Positions 1-11,350 of a DNA stretch of 64,000 nt are shown here, piece after piece. The notes beneath the pieces were generated by a model. The model did no database searches. It was given only the letters and a program-made list of their open reading frames with translations, and was not told the origin of the DNA. Positions within the stretch are counted from its first letter, which is position 1; each line of letters begins with the position of its first letter. The DNA is from Undaria pinnatifida (Eukaryota > Sar > Phaeophyceae > Laminariales > Alariaceae): NCBI GenBank assembly GCA_012845835.1, contig JABAKD010000013.1, positions 13,384,348 to 13,448,347 on the forward strand, in the 5' to 3' direction. The translations under genes and the position numbers were made by a program.

Positions 1-121
1 CAAACATAATAGAAGGGACGACGATCAAAGGAGAAAAAGAAAACAAAATGTGACTGGAGCCTGTCCTCTGACCACGGACTTGATGACGCGAGTTCATGTG
101 AGAACAACAACAACAACGTAG

Positions 122-350
122 GGCCCCACGTAACGTATGCCATAACCTGTTGCTACATTAGCGTGGATAAATAAACGTAAGCCCCCGCGTAAAGCGAGGC
201 GCACAACCTGTTGTGTTATTCGTGTGGATAAATGGGCGTAAGCTCGCCCGCAACGCGGGGCTCAAAATATGTTGTGATGTCTTGTGTGGACAAAGATGCG
301 TGATCCCCCGCATAAAGCAAGACCCATAACCTGTTGTTATATTTTTGGCG
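122..350. repeat. 60-bp tandem repeat, about four copies
   Basis: Units share cataacctgttg, gtgtggataaa and a cccgcgtaaagcg core, starting near 122, 181, 241 and 303. A lone fragment with the same aacctgttgtgatat core is at about 893-925. Confidence 0.75.
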
Positions 351-358
351 TATATATC

Positions 359-613
359 ACGCTTGCTACGATAGAGGTAGCACTTTCGGTCTGAAAATGG
401 TTTTGAATGATGGGGCTCCTTAACCCAAATCGTCGGAAATAGACCATTTTATTTTTGCTCTTCTCGTTGTTTACCTACCCCATTGGGGATTTTTCATCCG
501 GTATTATATAGCAGTTTTGTTTTTCTTCAAAACGGTTTTTTGGGAGAGGTCTTGAGCTCCCAAATTGAGAAACCTAAAAAAAACGAGGGGTGCACATTTA
601 ACGCAGCATGGGT
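359..613 (+). mobile_element. MITE-A copy (degenerate right end)
   Basis: Left end acgcttgctacgatagagg, then the family interior: ggttt-gaatgatggggctcc, aacccaaatcgtcgg, catccggtat, cttgagctcccaaattgag. The right inverted repeat is decayed. Confidence 0.65.
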
Positions 614-2012
614 CATATGTATGTACCTGTGATGCATGCTGCACTAGAGGGGCAGCCAATTTATCTGAGGCTCGTCTGTTGAGGATCTCTGTAACTTGCC
701 CAAAAGCTAAAACGTGAGAACACTTGAAAGTGCTGCCCGATGAATTTTCTCATGACTTGGGTAAAAAACGATCAATAGTGTACATAAGCAACGACATTCC
801 GACGATATTGGGTTACTTAAGGTGTCCAAGAATTCAGTACATAATTTTGCTAAACACCTTTATCGTGGCAGGCGTCCTGATGGTTTGGTGAAACACGAGG
901 CTCATAACCTGTTGTGATATCTGTGGCATCTGTATGGTGTGCCTGTGTATGAAGTTGCTGGCAAGAGAGGATCTAAAATGCTGCCGTAGTAGAAGCACCT
1001 GCATTTGTGCGGATGGCAAATGCAGCAAACCTGCTATTGAACACAGTTCGGCTAGATGCTCGTTAACTCACGGTGATTTGACGTCTACAAACCCGAGCGT
1101 ACCGCCGACAACGCACTCACACTGTGCCGATCCATAGAGCTGATGTGATGCCAAGGCTTAGGTCCGAACAGTCGACATCAAAGGTTTAGTCAGCAACATG
1201 GCCATGCCGTCGACGCTCGTTCCGGGACGATAGCGGGGTGAGTTTGGCAAACAGCTCTCTCCGCAATCTACCCAGAGATACTGGTCTGCCGTCAACCTAG
1301 GCGGGTCAATAGCAGGATATCATCTGCTCTCCCTCTTCAGGCCGTTGAGGTTAAAACGACTCAAGAAGTACATATGTGCAACACCAAGATTATATGGTTC
1401 GACGTATGCTGGTCCGGCACCCACCGCACCATGACGCTACGAGTGTGACGACGCGAACGAATCGCTTGTTTGCTTGTCGCATCAGGATCCGGTTCCTCTC
1501 GTATCGAAACTTCCAGCCATTGTTCGAATAGCTAATCTGTGCCCGAGGTGAGCCGTTGTCCATTTCAAATATCAAACACCTCGATGTGGAGGCTCCGACG
1601 TGGCGAGAACATCTCTCGTCGGACATCTGAGATGAAGAGCACATGCAAGCGGGACTCCGGTAGACGAAAATTGGGTGGCGCCGTAATATCATGCAGTGTC
1701 CTCCATCAAGAGGAGATCCCCACCCCCTTGGTTTATACTATATAGGTTGAGTTGGCGTCGGTTGGCAACGACACTGTAAAACATGCTGCTTACCACATAA
1801 GCTAGACCACAAGGGTACCGTTTCTTCTTTTTTTTGGTCGATCATAGCTGGCGGTCAAGTTATACCATTTGTTCGGGGTGGAGAATTTTTGCTCCGCACC
1901 AAGAGGAAAAATCGTATCACGTAGTCTTCGTAGTAAGGCGCCTACGAGGCAGTTACATAGTACTCCCATTGCTATCTCTGGAAGTGGCCATACCGGAAAT
2001 AAAATTGACTCA
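614..2012. other. No gene seen
   Basis: Only short open frames on both strands. None has a recognisable domain or convincing splice context. Confidence 0.4.
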
Positions 2013-2240
2013 TTGATTCTGTCATCCATGTGCAAGTCTGCCTCACAAGCGGTTCTTAGTAGAATGCAGCTGATCCTTTATGCGACTCGCCGAACACCTC
2101 GCGGCGCTTCGCGTGGTGCAAGCAATGTCTGCCTGGTCGGTGAAAACCCGACGTGCTCCGTCCCGGCATAGTAGGTATGCAAGGGTCATACCACTATGGT
2201 CATACCATTACGGCCATGCATGAATATCGGGTGCACCTCC
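2013..2240 (+). repeat. Element E copy 1
   Basis: A dispersed sequence with gcgactcgccgaacacctcg, ggtgcaagcaatgtctgcc, aaaacccgacgtgctccgtc and a gccatgcatgaatatcg end. Similar copies at 14.55 and 38.98 kb and an inverted fragment at 39.68 kb. No terminal repeats or duplication were clear. Confidence 0.65.
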
Positions 2241-2276
2241 TTGCACCTATGCCCAGTGCCAACCTACTTTTTGATG

Positions 2277-2440
2277 ACGTGTGCTACGATAGAGGTGGCA
2301 CTTTTTCGCTGAAACGTTTTCTGAACGACGGGGCTCGTTAAGCCACAACCCTTGGAGGGTCCTTCTTGTTTTGCAACCAGTTCGTACACGATTTGTTGTA
2401 TACCTAGGCCATACGATTGTCCATCGGGGAAAGCTTTTAC
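2277..2440 (+). mobile_element. MITE-A fragment
   Basis: Left end acgtgtgctacgatagagg followed by ttctgaacgacggggctcg. The right half is replaced by MITE-D sequence. Confidence 0.6.
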
Positions 2441-2491
2441 TATTAAACAGGACCTCAGAAACTTTCCGCGGCACCCTTACCGTGGGATGAC

Positions 2492-2739
2492 TCGGCAGGG
2501 GTTACATATTTTTGAGCCAAAAAAAGGTATACCTTGCCGGTTGAGCTCCTCAAGTAAGGAATTACCGGTTAGTCCCTATTGATTTCATGAATATTGTTGT
2601 GTTCGGATTGTTGGTCGGATTGCGCGAACAAATGCCTTCGAAGTCACGTTTCGGGTGATGGTGAGATATTGAGCTCCTCATGGTAGGACCTCAGAAACTT
2701 CTCAGAAACTTCTGCTGCACCCCTACCGTGGGATGACTC
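2492..2739 (+). mobile_element. MITE-D copy
   Basis: Contains gccaaaaaaaggtatacctt, ccggttgagctcctcaag, cgaacaaatgccttcgaagt and the right end ctaccgtgggatgactc. The end of another D copy abuts its left side (2452-2492). Confidence 0.7.
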
Positions 2740-3178
2740 GGTATGGAAGGTCCAATCGAAAAAAATGTAGCGAAACCACTATCATTACTCTCCATCTCTC
2801 TCGTCGTTGAATGCGCCGCAAACTTAGCCGACGACGCTGCATCACTACTAACTGCCCTTGGGTAACACGTTGTTGTTGTCTGTACGAAATGCAGAGCAAA
2901 CAAACGTATGCTCTCGTGTAACATCATGAACGGGTTTCCATGTAATTTTTGGGAAGGACAACGAAGAAAACTGCCATTGGCCGGACTCCTCTCTCGCGGC
3001 CTTAGATCGGGCTTGGTGCAGAACGAGTTCACCTCTACAAGAGTGAGTACACCCCTCCTCCACTATTTCGTCAATAGCAGTAGGTGTCTCCACCCCAGAG
3101 ATTCTTTTTTTTTACGTGCCGTTTAGCAATGGATCAATGACCCGCACAATGAGAACAGCATGGGATGTATGGGTGCAA
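2740..3178. other. No gene seen
   Basis: No supported feature; short open frames only. Confidence 0.35.
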
Positions 3179-3424
3179 ACGCGTGCCTACGATGGATAGG
3201 TAGCACCTTTTTTTGTTGAAAAGTTTTCTTCCTAACCCCAAACCGTCGAGTTTCGTTCTTTTTTTTGGCGATGTTTTCGTTGAATGCCTTAGGTGTGTTC
3301 ATCGGGCATAATATCACGTTTTATTTTTCCTCAAAAACAGGTTTTGGGAGTGGTATACAACTCCTCAAGTAAGGGCCCTCAGAAGGAAGAAGCAAAAGGG
3401 TGCACCTCTATCATCCTAGCATGC
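3179..3424 (+). mobile_element. MITE-A copy
   Basis: Starts acgcgtgcctacgatggata and ends cctctatcatcctagcatgc, inverted repeats of the A family, 246 bp, with the usual interior. Confidence 0.7.
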
Positions 3425-4177
3425 ATCGGCGTTGCATTCCAACAGTTGCTACGCCTTTATTATTGCATACCGACGATCAACGAGAAGCATAATGGGCTTC
3501 CACATAGATCACTAGTACAAACGTTCCCAGACAGAAGAAGAGGGCCAAGGGAAACCATGAAGGAAGCCGAGCCTGTGCACGCAGCTTATGACACAACGGT
3601 ACGTATGAAACGTAGAGCACGGGGGTTGAAAAGTGACGCACATACTACATACATACCACATAGTCTACACATACAAGCATTTTGGCCAACCATTCTGCCT
3701 TCTGGCGGGGTAATCCCCTCAAGCGTTTCAGTCAACTCCGTCAACGGCACAACGCGGCACAGTACAACGCGGCAGAGAGAGGTGTTCTAAGCTGTCGATT
3801 GCTAACACCTCCCGACTCCCCACGTAGAAATAGTTGAGAAAAATAGACAATGCGCATGAACGTAGGGGGACGGGGGGGGGGGGCGCAGGTAGCGGTGTGG
3901 AAGGCATGCCAGACCTCAAGGGAAGGTGCACACAGCATCAAAACGCTTTTTTGGATACCTCTGAAAATAACGTCGATTATTCGACCGATATCGACCAAGA
4001 CTCGATCGAAACATGCACCACACTGCATGTAGCCGATTTTCAGATGATAACCAAAAAGAAGTTAATCATGACATAATAAGAATATTGTCGTGTTGACTGT
4101 TTGCTCCTACCAATGTCAGATATATATGTGTAGCTGTAAAGTATCTACGAATGTCGTTGTATGAAGTTCGTGTTAAG
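3425..4177. other. No gene seen
   Basis: A 165-codon open frame begins near 3293 inside the MITE and runs to 3790, but shows no domain; I do not call it. Confidence 0.35.
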
Positions 4178-4677
4178 ACGCGTGCTACGATAGAGGCGCA
4201 CCATTTTTTTCTTAATACTACTCCTCAATTTGAGAGCCTAAGACCTGTCCCAAAAGAGGTTTGGAGAAAACAAAACGACTGATCGGATAAAAAAGTCACA
4301 TGAAACTAGGTACAAGACGAGAATAACGCAAAAAAAGGCGTACTTCCGACGATTTCGGGTTAAGGATCCCCCTCATTCAGAAACCATTTCACACGAAGAG
4401 TGCTAGACTGATTCTACCATAGCCCCCCCCGAAACCTGCGATTTTGTTTAACGAACGTTCCATGGCTGCTCGACACAAGGAAGGATACGATTGGAATCAA
4501 AGTATCTATATATTTTCTTGTGTGCAAAGGCCTATCGGTCGATGACATCGGGGTGTCGAGGGACACCGTATTTCAGGAAATACGACCGGGAGCTGGTTTT
4601 GAAACCGCCGATTTCGTTAATGAAAAGTTCGGGGGGGCTACCGTAGAACGGTTCGCTACCTCTATCGTAGCACGCGT
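4178..4677 (-). mobile_element. MITE-A copy with a nested MITE-B
   Basis: Ends are acgcgtgctacgatagagg at 4178 and cctctatcgtagcacgcgt at 4677, a nearly perfect inverted repeat. The interior runs in the opposite orientation to the copy at 359. Element B occupies about 4407-4655. Confidence 0.8.
4407..4655 (+). mobile_element. MITE-B copy nested in MITE-A
   Basis: About 245 bp; starts tgattctaccatagcccccc and ends ggggggctaccgtagaacgg, inverted repeats with C/G runs. The interior includes ttaacgaacgttccatggct and gatacatcggggtgtcgag-like sequence shared with copies at 14.8 and 17.2 kb. Confidence 0.8.
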
Positions 4678-4705
4678 CCTCAGGGGGTTGCACGTCTCCA
4701 GGGGG

Positions 4706-4905
4706 TTGCAACATGTATTTGGCATGTCGGAGGAAATATGAATTTGCAGTCGGTTTGGCACTTCCTTTCTTCGTGCGGAGTAGTGGACGGAACGGTAATC
4801 GAGACGTGTTTTACGACTCCTTCCCAGGGCCCATCGACGGCTCTTACCTTGACATGCTCCACCTGATGATGATCTAGGCATCCCCGTGTATGACGCACTC
4901 CATTA
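4706..4905 (+). repeat. 200-bp duplicated sequence, copy 1 (possible transposase fragment)
   Basis: Nearly the same sequence recurs at 7978-8180. A short frame (4710-4876) encodes DSFPGPIDGSYLDMLHLMMI, which faintly resembles the IDGTH-type motif of Harbinger transposases. That link is a weak guess. Confidence 0.5.
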
Positions 4906-5103
4906 CGCTAGCACAGTGACGTCACCAGAGATCGTGCTGCGAGATAGCCTAACAGGTCAGCAGGATGGACCTCACTCCTTTTGTCGGAAAAGACAAATGG
5001 TGCCTTTGAACGTAGGGTGCTCTAAGGAGCTCGAGACGAGGATCATGGTCGACTGCAGCGACATTTGTGGAGACTATAGTAAAGATGGAGGGAAACAAAT
5101 TCG

Positions 5104-5996
5104 ATGAGAACGCTACTCAGTCTCCGAGGACCACAAGGTCAAAACCCAGCTTGGTGCTCGCAAGAGCATGGCTTGGTTTGCTGCATTGAAAGTACAGGAT
5201 TTTGCCAAGCCAATCCTCCGTGGACAGAAGCCAGTCAAGGAATGGATAGACGCTCAAGGGAGCGCTGCATTCCCGACTACTCAACAATTCCTAGGCGGAA
5301 TACTCTGAGAGGTAGTCAATCAGTTGACATGGCAACACAGGCAAAAAGGACTCCATGGCAACACAGGCAAAAAAGACTCCAGGTGCAGCTGGATGAGCTA
5401 CTTAAAGCACTAACTTCAATACTAATAGCGCTGTCTTCGAACGAGGAAAAGAGAGCAGAGGAAATTTGCGTAAACCAACCCGAGTCGGGAAGGTTGGAAG
5501 AGGACGGATTAGCGGTGGAGACAGAAACGCCACCGCAACCTCTCGAGCCGCTACCGCCGCCGCAGTCGCTGGCAGTGCAGCCGTCTCTGCTACCGTCCCT
5601 CGAGAAATTTGGCGAGGATGAGCAGGAGGAGGTGGTTGTTGCCGAGATAATGGTTGAGCGATCAATTGGGCGGAGTGAAAATATGAGGTGATCGAAGTTG
5701 GAAGTGTGGTAGTTGGCGTGGCAAAAGGGATGTGTTTTGGTGGGGATAAAGGAATGGTGGAGTCTATGGCGGTGGACAAGCAGGAAGAGATGCTGCAGCA
5801 GCGGCCGCAGCAGCAACAGCAGCAGCCACAGCTACCAGGTGCTGCCGCCCCTAATCCGTGGCCACCCCCATTGTCAGCAGAGAACGAGAGGATGCACGGT
5901 GTAAGCGCAGATGGATGCCCAAAGACCGGTTGGCATTGTCGGCTGGATGGTGGTTGTGGGGATGTTGAGGACTTGGTTTCTCCATCGGTTGCATGA
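5104..5996 (+). pseudogene. Unrecognised, possibly decayed coding region
   Basis: Coding-like frames follow one another here. One frame (about 5105-5309) reads VKTQLGARKSMAWFAALKVQ and ends at a stop. A second (to 5691) reads QVQLDELLKALTSILIALSS and a Pro/Glu-rich stretch. A third (5688-5996) has a run of Gln. No family is recognised and the frames do not join without shifts, so this may be a broken or spliced gene, or chance. Confidence 0.25.
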
Positions 5997-6213
5997 GAAA
6001 ATGCGAACGGGGGAGGTCGGACCGGTCACGAGGAGAATGGCAATGATTGGAAGCGAAAAGGCATTGGTACGGAGTGGCCTTCGGGAAGGCTCGCAGGTCT
6101 GGGGTGTGAGGAAGCATATCGACGTCTCACCCGGCCGTGGCGCACACGTGTGCCCAAAAGAGGTGACCTGCTACGAGCTCCGGGAGGCTAAGGCGCGTAC
6201 TATTTTCGAATAA

Positions 6214-7098
6214 ATACTACGTCTGGTATATTAGCTATTACTCTTATGAGTTGTCGAATTAATATCTACTGCACAATTGGTATACTTAGAAATTTATGGC
6301 TGATATGATTTTTCGGTTGACGCGCTGACTTGTGGTAGTCAATTTTTTTGTCGTGTAATAGGACAATAGTTTGGTACTTTTGTTCATTTTCAATCAACCA
6401 TTGTCCCTCGCGCGCCAGTGATTTAAGCAAATGGTCATCGCTGAAAACATAACTTTCGATCTCGGTCGTGCGAAGAAAACACGGTATTGATTATTGGTAA
6501 ATAAGCGATTTATCATGGCCGGTACCTGGCATTTTTTTGTTTGTTACTCGGGAAGAGTTCACACATACGTCGAGCTTATTTTTTGTTGAAAAGACGAAAG
6601 GTTAAAAAAAATCACTACTACTACGTGTACTGCTGTCGTACGCCGAATTCTACCCGGATTTATACCACAAAAGTAAGAAACTGGCCGTCACAGAAATACA
6701 AAATACAGTACTTACTCATGTATTATTACAAGGCGATAAGACGCTGAAAAGAGTTTTGTGTTTTTCCTCATCAAACTGAATCTTCCACCCTGATGTTGTG
6801 CCCACGCTATCGTACCTGGTTTGAGATTGCAGTTTATTGGCATATTTTGCTGGGCAATAGTGGATGATAGGATTGTCTTCAAGCCCCCCCCCCCCCCCCC
6901 CCCCCTCAATCCCCCACCCTTCTCACACATGTGCAGCGGGTAATGTGCGGGACCTGTATGTCGTACAAAATCTAATGAACAGGGGGGAAGGGTAGATTGA
7001 TGTAAGGCGCATATAACCCCACAGTTACTCACGGATAATATACGTACTAATCAGTATACGAGCAGTTTGGGGTACTGACGAAAGTGGGCAACATTCCA
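6214..7098. other. No gene seen; one poly-C run
   Basis: A run of about 20 C lies at 6885-6904. Otherwise AT-rich sequence without a supported feature. Confidence 0.4.
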
Positions 7099-7400
7099 TA
7101 GATTACTTGGAGATAAAACATTGGTTGTTTTCTGGAGCATTTGGTAATGAAATTTGATACCTGGTACTTGATTTCTGTATTGAATTTGGATCGATCGCGG
7201 ACTTGAAAAGTGGTACTTGGAGGTAAAATGTTGGTTGTTTTTGTGAGCATTTGATAATGAAATTTGCGAATTTTCGTTGTGATTTCACTATTGAACTTTG
7301 CTTGACCGTGGATTTGGAGTGGATTACTTGGAGATAAATATTGGTTGCTTTTGGGAACATCAAAATTGATGTTTTTCTCGTCTTGATTTCAGCATTGTAT
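7099..7400. repeat. 112-bp tandem repeat, nearly three copies
   Basis: Units begin ttacttggagataaaacatt (about 7100), tacttggaggtaaaatgttg (7213) and ttacttggagataaatattg (7323), each followed by gagcattt(g)-aatgaaattt-like sequence. The third copy is shorter. Confidence 0.75.
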
Positions 7401-7977
7401 TTTCTAACATCAGGAGAATTCCGGGATTTAAGGGCGGCAACGTTTTGGTAAACTGCCCAGGGTCAGCCCTGCGTAAGGCATTCTCAAAACAACCCATTAA
7501 TGAGAACCAGCTGAGCCAAACCGTTTAGTTGATATGCTGCAAGCTAGGTCGATGCGGTCGACCCTTATCTACTCAGCGATTCCCGTATGATGACCGTGGA
7601 CGACACGTCCCTAGGTACGGCGTTGAATATTGATTACTGGAAGGATTTTAGAGTACAAGTCAGTATTGTTTAGATGCTCTTGTTTGATTATGACACTAGC
7701 GATTTATCTATCTTATTCCTTTGAGCTATGGCAGTTTTTATTGGACAGGCTGAGCGCTGGTTACCGGAATGATGTTAAAGGCGATGCCTTTGTACTTTGT
7801 TTGAATTTGATTATTCCACTTTTGAGTTTGTATTAATCAGATACCTGGTATGGAATAAGCGTTACTATGACTGTTGTCACGAGCAGGGGGGGTGCAGGAT
7901 TGACTATTTGCTCGTACCAATGTCTGATATATATTACTATAAAGTTTGCGAAGATCGTTATATAAAATTCGTATTCA

Positions 7978-8180
7978 GGTGGTTGCAACATGTATTTGGC
8001 ATGTCGGAGAAATTATGAACTTGCAGCCGGTTTGGCACTTCCTTTCTTCGTGCGGACGGAGCGATAATCGAGACCTGCCTTGCGACTCCTTCCCAGGGCC
8101 CATCGATGGCTCCCACCTTGACATGCTACACCCGATGATGACCTAGACAACCCCGTGTACGATGTACTCCATTAAATATA
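7978..8180 (+). repeat. 200-bp duplicated sequence, copy 2
   Basis: Matches 4706-4905 (gcaacatgtatttggcatgt, cccagggcccatcgatggct) with scattered changes and a small deletion near 8055 that shifts the shared short frame. Confidence 0.65.
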
Positions 8181-8189
8181 CTACATTCA

Positions 8190-11100
8190 GATGTTCGTTC
8201 GCTAGTCGTACTTGTGGAGGCGAAAAATAAAGAATCACCAAGCAAGAAAGAAATAACGCTATCATATTTCGTGTACTTCCTCTTCATCTGCGAATTGCGT
8301 TTTGTCATGCTGCTGTCTTGCAGTCAAAACGTATGTTCAACCATTCTAACACCAATCAACCATCCAGCACATCCGGAGTACGTCGTATTTATAGTTAGGC
8401 AGTATTCCTACCCGCAGAGAGTTCCTTCCGTGGATGGTTATGACACATGCAAGAGGATCGTCACGACAACGTGCAATTGCAACTGGTATCCCAAATATTA
8501 TTATGTTTATTATTAATAAACTATAAAGTTTTTTAAAACACGACAGATGGCTGTGAGATCGAGGATTTTTCGTCGAAAATCACATTTGGTATCTTGTAAA
8601 CACGTGTAAATAAATCTCATTGGCATCGAAAAAATTGCACGCTGCGCGCACGTGGTAATATAGGTCCTCTTGAGCTTGACCCCTCATGAAAACATGTACC
8701 AAGGCACCTGGTACTATGCCTACTAAGATACGGCTCATTCTTACCACACACTACCGCGAACAGGGAGTTCCTATCTACATCGATCGGTACTACCTCGCAC
8801 GAGCACTGTTTTTTTGGTGTTCGACGAGTATCATAGGGCTAGGCTTAGGGGGAGGGTTCACGAGCCGTAGTTACCTGCCCTGATAGTCTACATGGTATGC
8901 ACAACACTCTGGCGTGGCGAGTTGACGGATAATGGACGCGCCGACGTCATCGCAAGAGGGAAGCCAAGAGGCGAGTACCGGAACGGCGATGGGGGTGGGG
9001 GAGGGTCGTCCTATCAAACCCCGGGTCTACAAGTACCTGGCATAGGAGACAAGCCCTACTTAAAACACGCGTGCTGGTGGTGTGCATGCGGTGTTCTTTC
9101 TACACGTCGATTTATCCAAGTACTGGAAGAGTGAAAAAAAGCAAGCGGTATGCGACAAGTGCCAACTTTCGTGAGGTGCAGTGCAGAAACGTTAGCACAA
9201 CATCAGTACCGTGTGACATGTTTGTATCTTCCATCAAAACATATAAAATTGGGCGCAACACCAAAAAAAGGTAATAAAAAGATTAGGTGAAAGACATAAT
9301 GTTTTATTTCTACCTGATGCAGCGTACACCGTGTAGACCAGTCGTCGTGTATGTGTTGTAGTAGCTACAAGAAAATTCACCGCGCAAGCAATTATTTAGG
9401 TACTGTACAAGTACAGCAGGACACCTATCATACTGCTGTAATAATAAGAATAAAAATACTGGCTCAGGCTGAGTTTCTTGTGTGGAAGAAGGCGCATTCC
9501 ACACTAACTAACTAACTTCAGTGTGAAGGCTCCCGAATTTCCTGTTCTTCCCGCATATATATCAGCCTGACTTTCTTATTACCCTGTTTCAAGTGCCCTG
9601 TCCTGTACCCCAGGTTCTACTATACGCACCAGTTACTACCTGCCAGGGGAACAAGCCAAGCTCGAACGGGGTGTTCGGCAGAAGCCGCGTGGCGTCACCA
9701 ATACATATATAATTGCAACACCAGATAACAAACGTATTCGTTCGTACCAACTAATGGGGAGTGCCTCACCTCCTCCCTCTTTGTGGTGGCTGCTGCCTTG
9801 CCACCGTGCGTTGTGCGACCGTCGAGGGCGCGGCTTGACCCATTTGGGGACAGCGACCAAAAAACGACGATTGCGATATTTTCAAGCGTCAAGGAGTATC
9901 GTGGGCGCGCAGCAGTACGAGTACCGTAGGATTATGCCGCACCCGTCCTGTATGTACGACCGCTTGCACGGTTATTGTTGTACTTCGGACTCCAATGTTT
10001 TTCGTCCCCGCACCAGCAGTGCCCGATGCTGTAATCATCAAATTGTCATCGTCAATTTTGCCCTCTCTCTGATGAAGCCCCAAATTCGTCCATGGAAACC
10101 AACTTACGCATCGTCTATGCACGACGCATATATATATGTCGATTTCGTACCACAGTAGGGCTGTGAGTCGGCTGGACGTCACGGCTAGTGGCTGTAGTCC
10201 TCTCTGGTAGTTATTACAGCTCCTAGGAGGAATATAGTTGGGATGCGGGGTATTTATTGACGTCGAGCCACAAACAAGCGCGAATACTGCACACAGCTAC
10301 TATTAATAAGTGCAATACAGTATGCGACATATCTTGCTTCTCTGGCCAGGCCGGAGTTTTTAAAAAACTACCAGTATACAATACGTAGTTTTTCCATGTA
10401 TGTACTTTTTCGCAAGGCAGGGTGGGTCTAACTAATTTCAAGGCAAGGTGTGCCTAGACTAGTCTAGTCTAGTCTAACCATTATTATTTTCGTCCAACAC
10501 TCGAGCCTGAAATTCTGCATTGCCAAAAATGCTGTCGCGCACTACCAGCTACAGCACTCGTAGTTGTATCCAGCCAACTAAACAACAACTCTGCGAGTCG
10601 TCACGCAACCCGCAGCCCGCCGCAAGAGACTGACTGCTGCAGCGTTTGCTCGATTCCTTGGGAAGGATCCTGTATCCTAATGAATCCTGCCAGTGCTGAA
10701 CGAGCTCTGAGCAATCCTATTGGTCACAGCCTTATGAAACCGTGAAGCTGTAAAGCTGGCCCAAGAGTTGAAAGTCGAGAAGCAATAAATATAGTCTACA
10801 CTAGACCAATCACGTAATCGTTAATGGCGGAGGAATAAAAAGCGGCGGAATAAGAAAATTATGCAAATGAAGAAAAGCAACCGCCCAGTCTACGAAGCCG
10901 CTCAGCCGCTCAGCTCCTCGGAGGCTGCTGTGGCTAGATGTGGCGCTGTGGTGCTCAGTGCGCACGTACGCAGGGCTCACAGTTGAGTGTTGAGAAGAGT
11001 TCGTTGCTGGTGGGGCTGGTTGATGCACAGCGACCTCCCCGAGTTGTCGGGCTGCGAGTTGAAAGGGTGGAGGTTTGTGCTGCTGTGGCATCGTATCTTG

Positions 11101-11275
11101 CGGGCCTCGCCTGGTCTGGACAGTGCAGGTACACCTGGAGTCTGCAGGCGACAACTGTCTGCAGTGGGAGGATAGTTGAGGCAACGAGCAAAAAAGGTTA
11201 GCTTGGAGGGTTTGCTCCGCTGTGATATCGGCAGCAAGCAGCAGCAGTGTCAGCAGTAGCTGCAGCAGTGCCAGC
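8190..11275. other. No gene seen
   Basis: Several open frames of 60-135 codons; none shows a domain or clear coding character. A CTAGTCTAGTCTAGTC microsatellite is at 10456-10475. Confidence 0.4.
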
Positions 11276-11350
11276 ACCACATCACCACCACCACCACCAC
11301 CACCACCACCACCACCACCACCACCACCACCACCACCACCGCCGCCGCCG
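11276..11350. repeat. (CAC)n microsatellite
   Basis: About 22 CAC/CCG triplets. Long Gly or Pro frames across it (10810-11485, both strands) come from the repeat and flanking CAG/AGC triplets. Confidence 0.9.
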
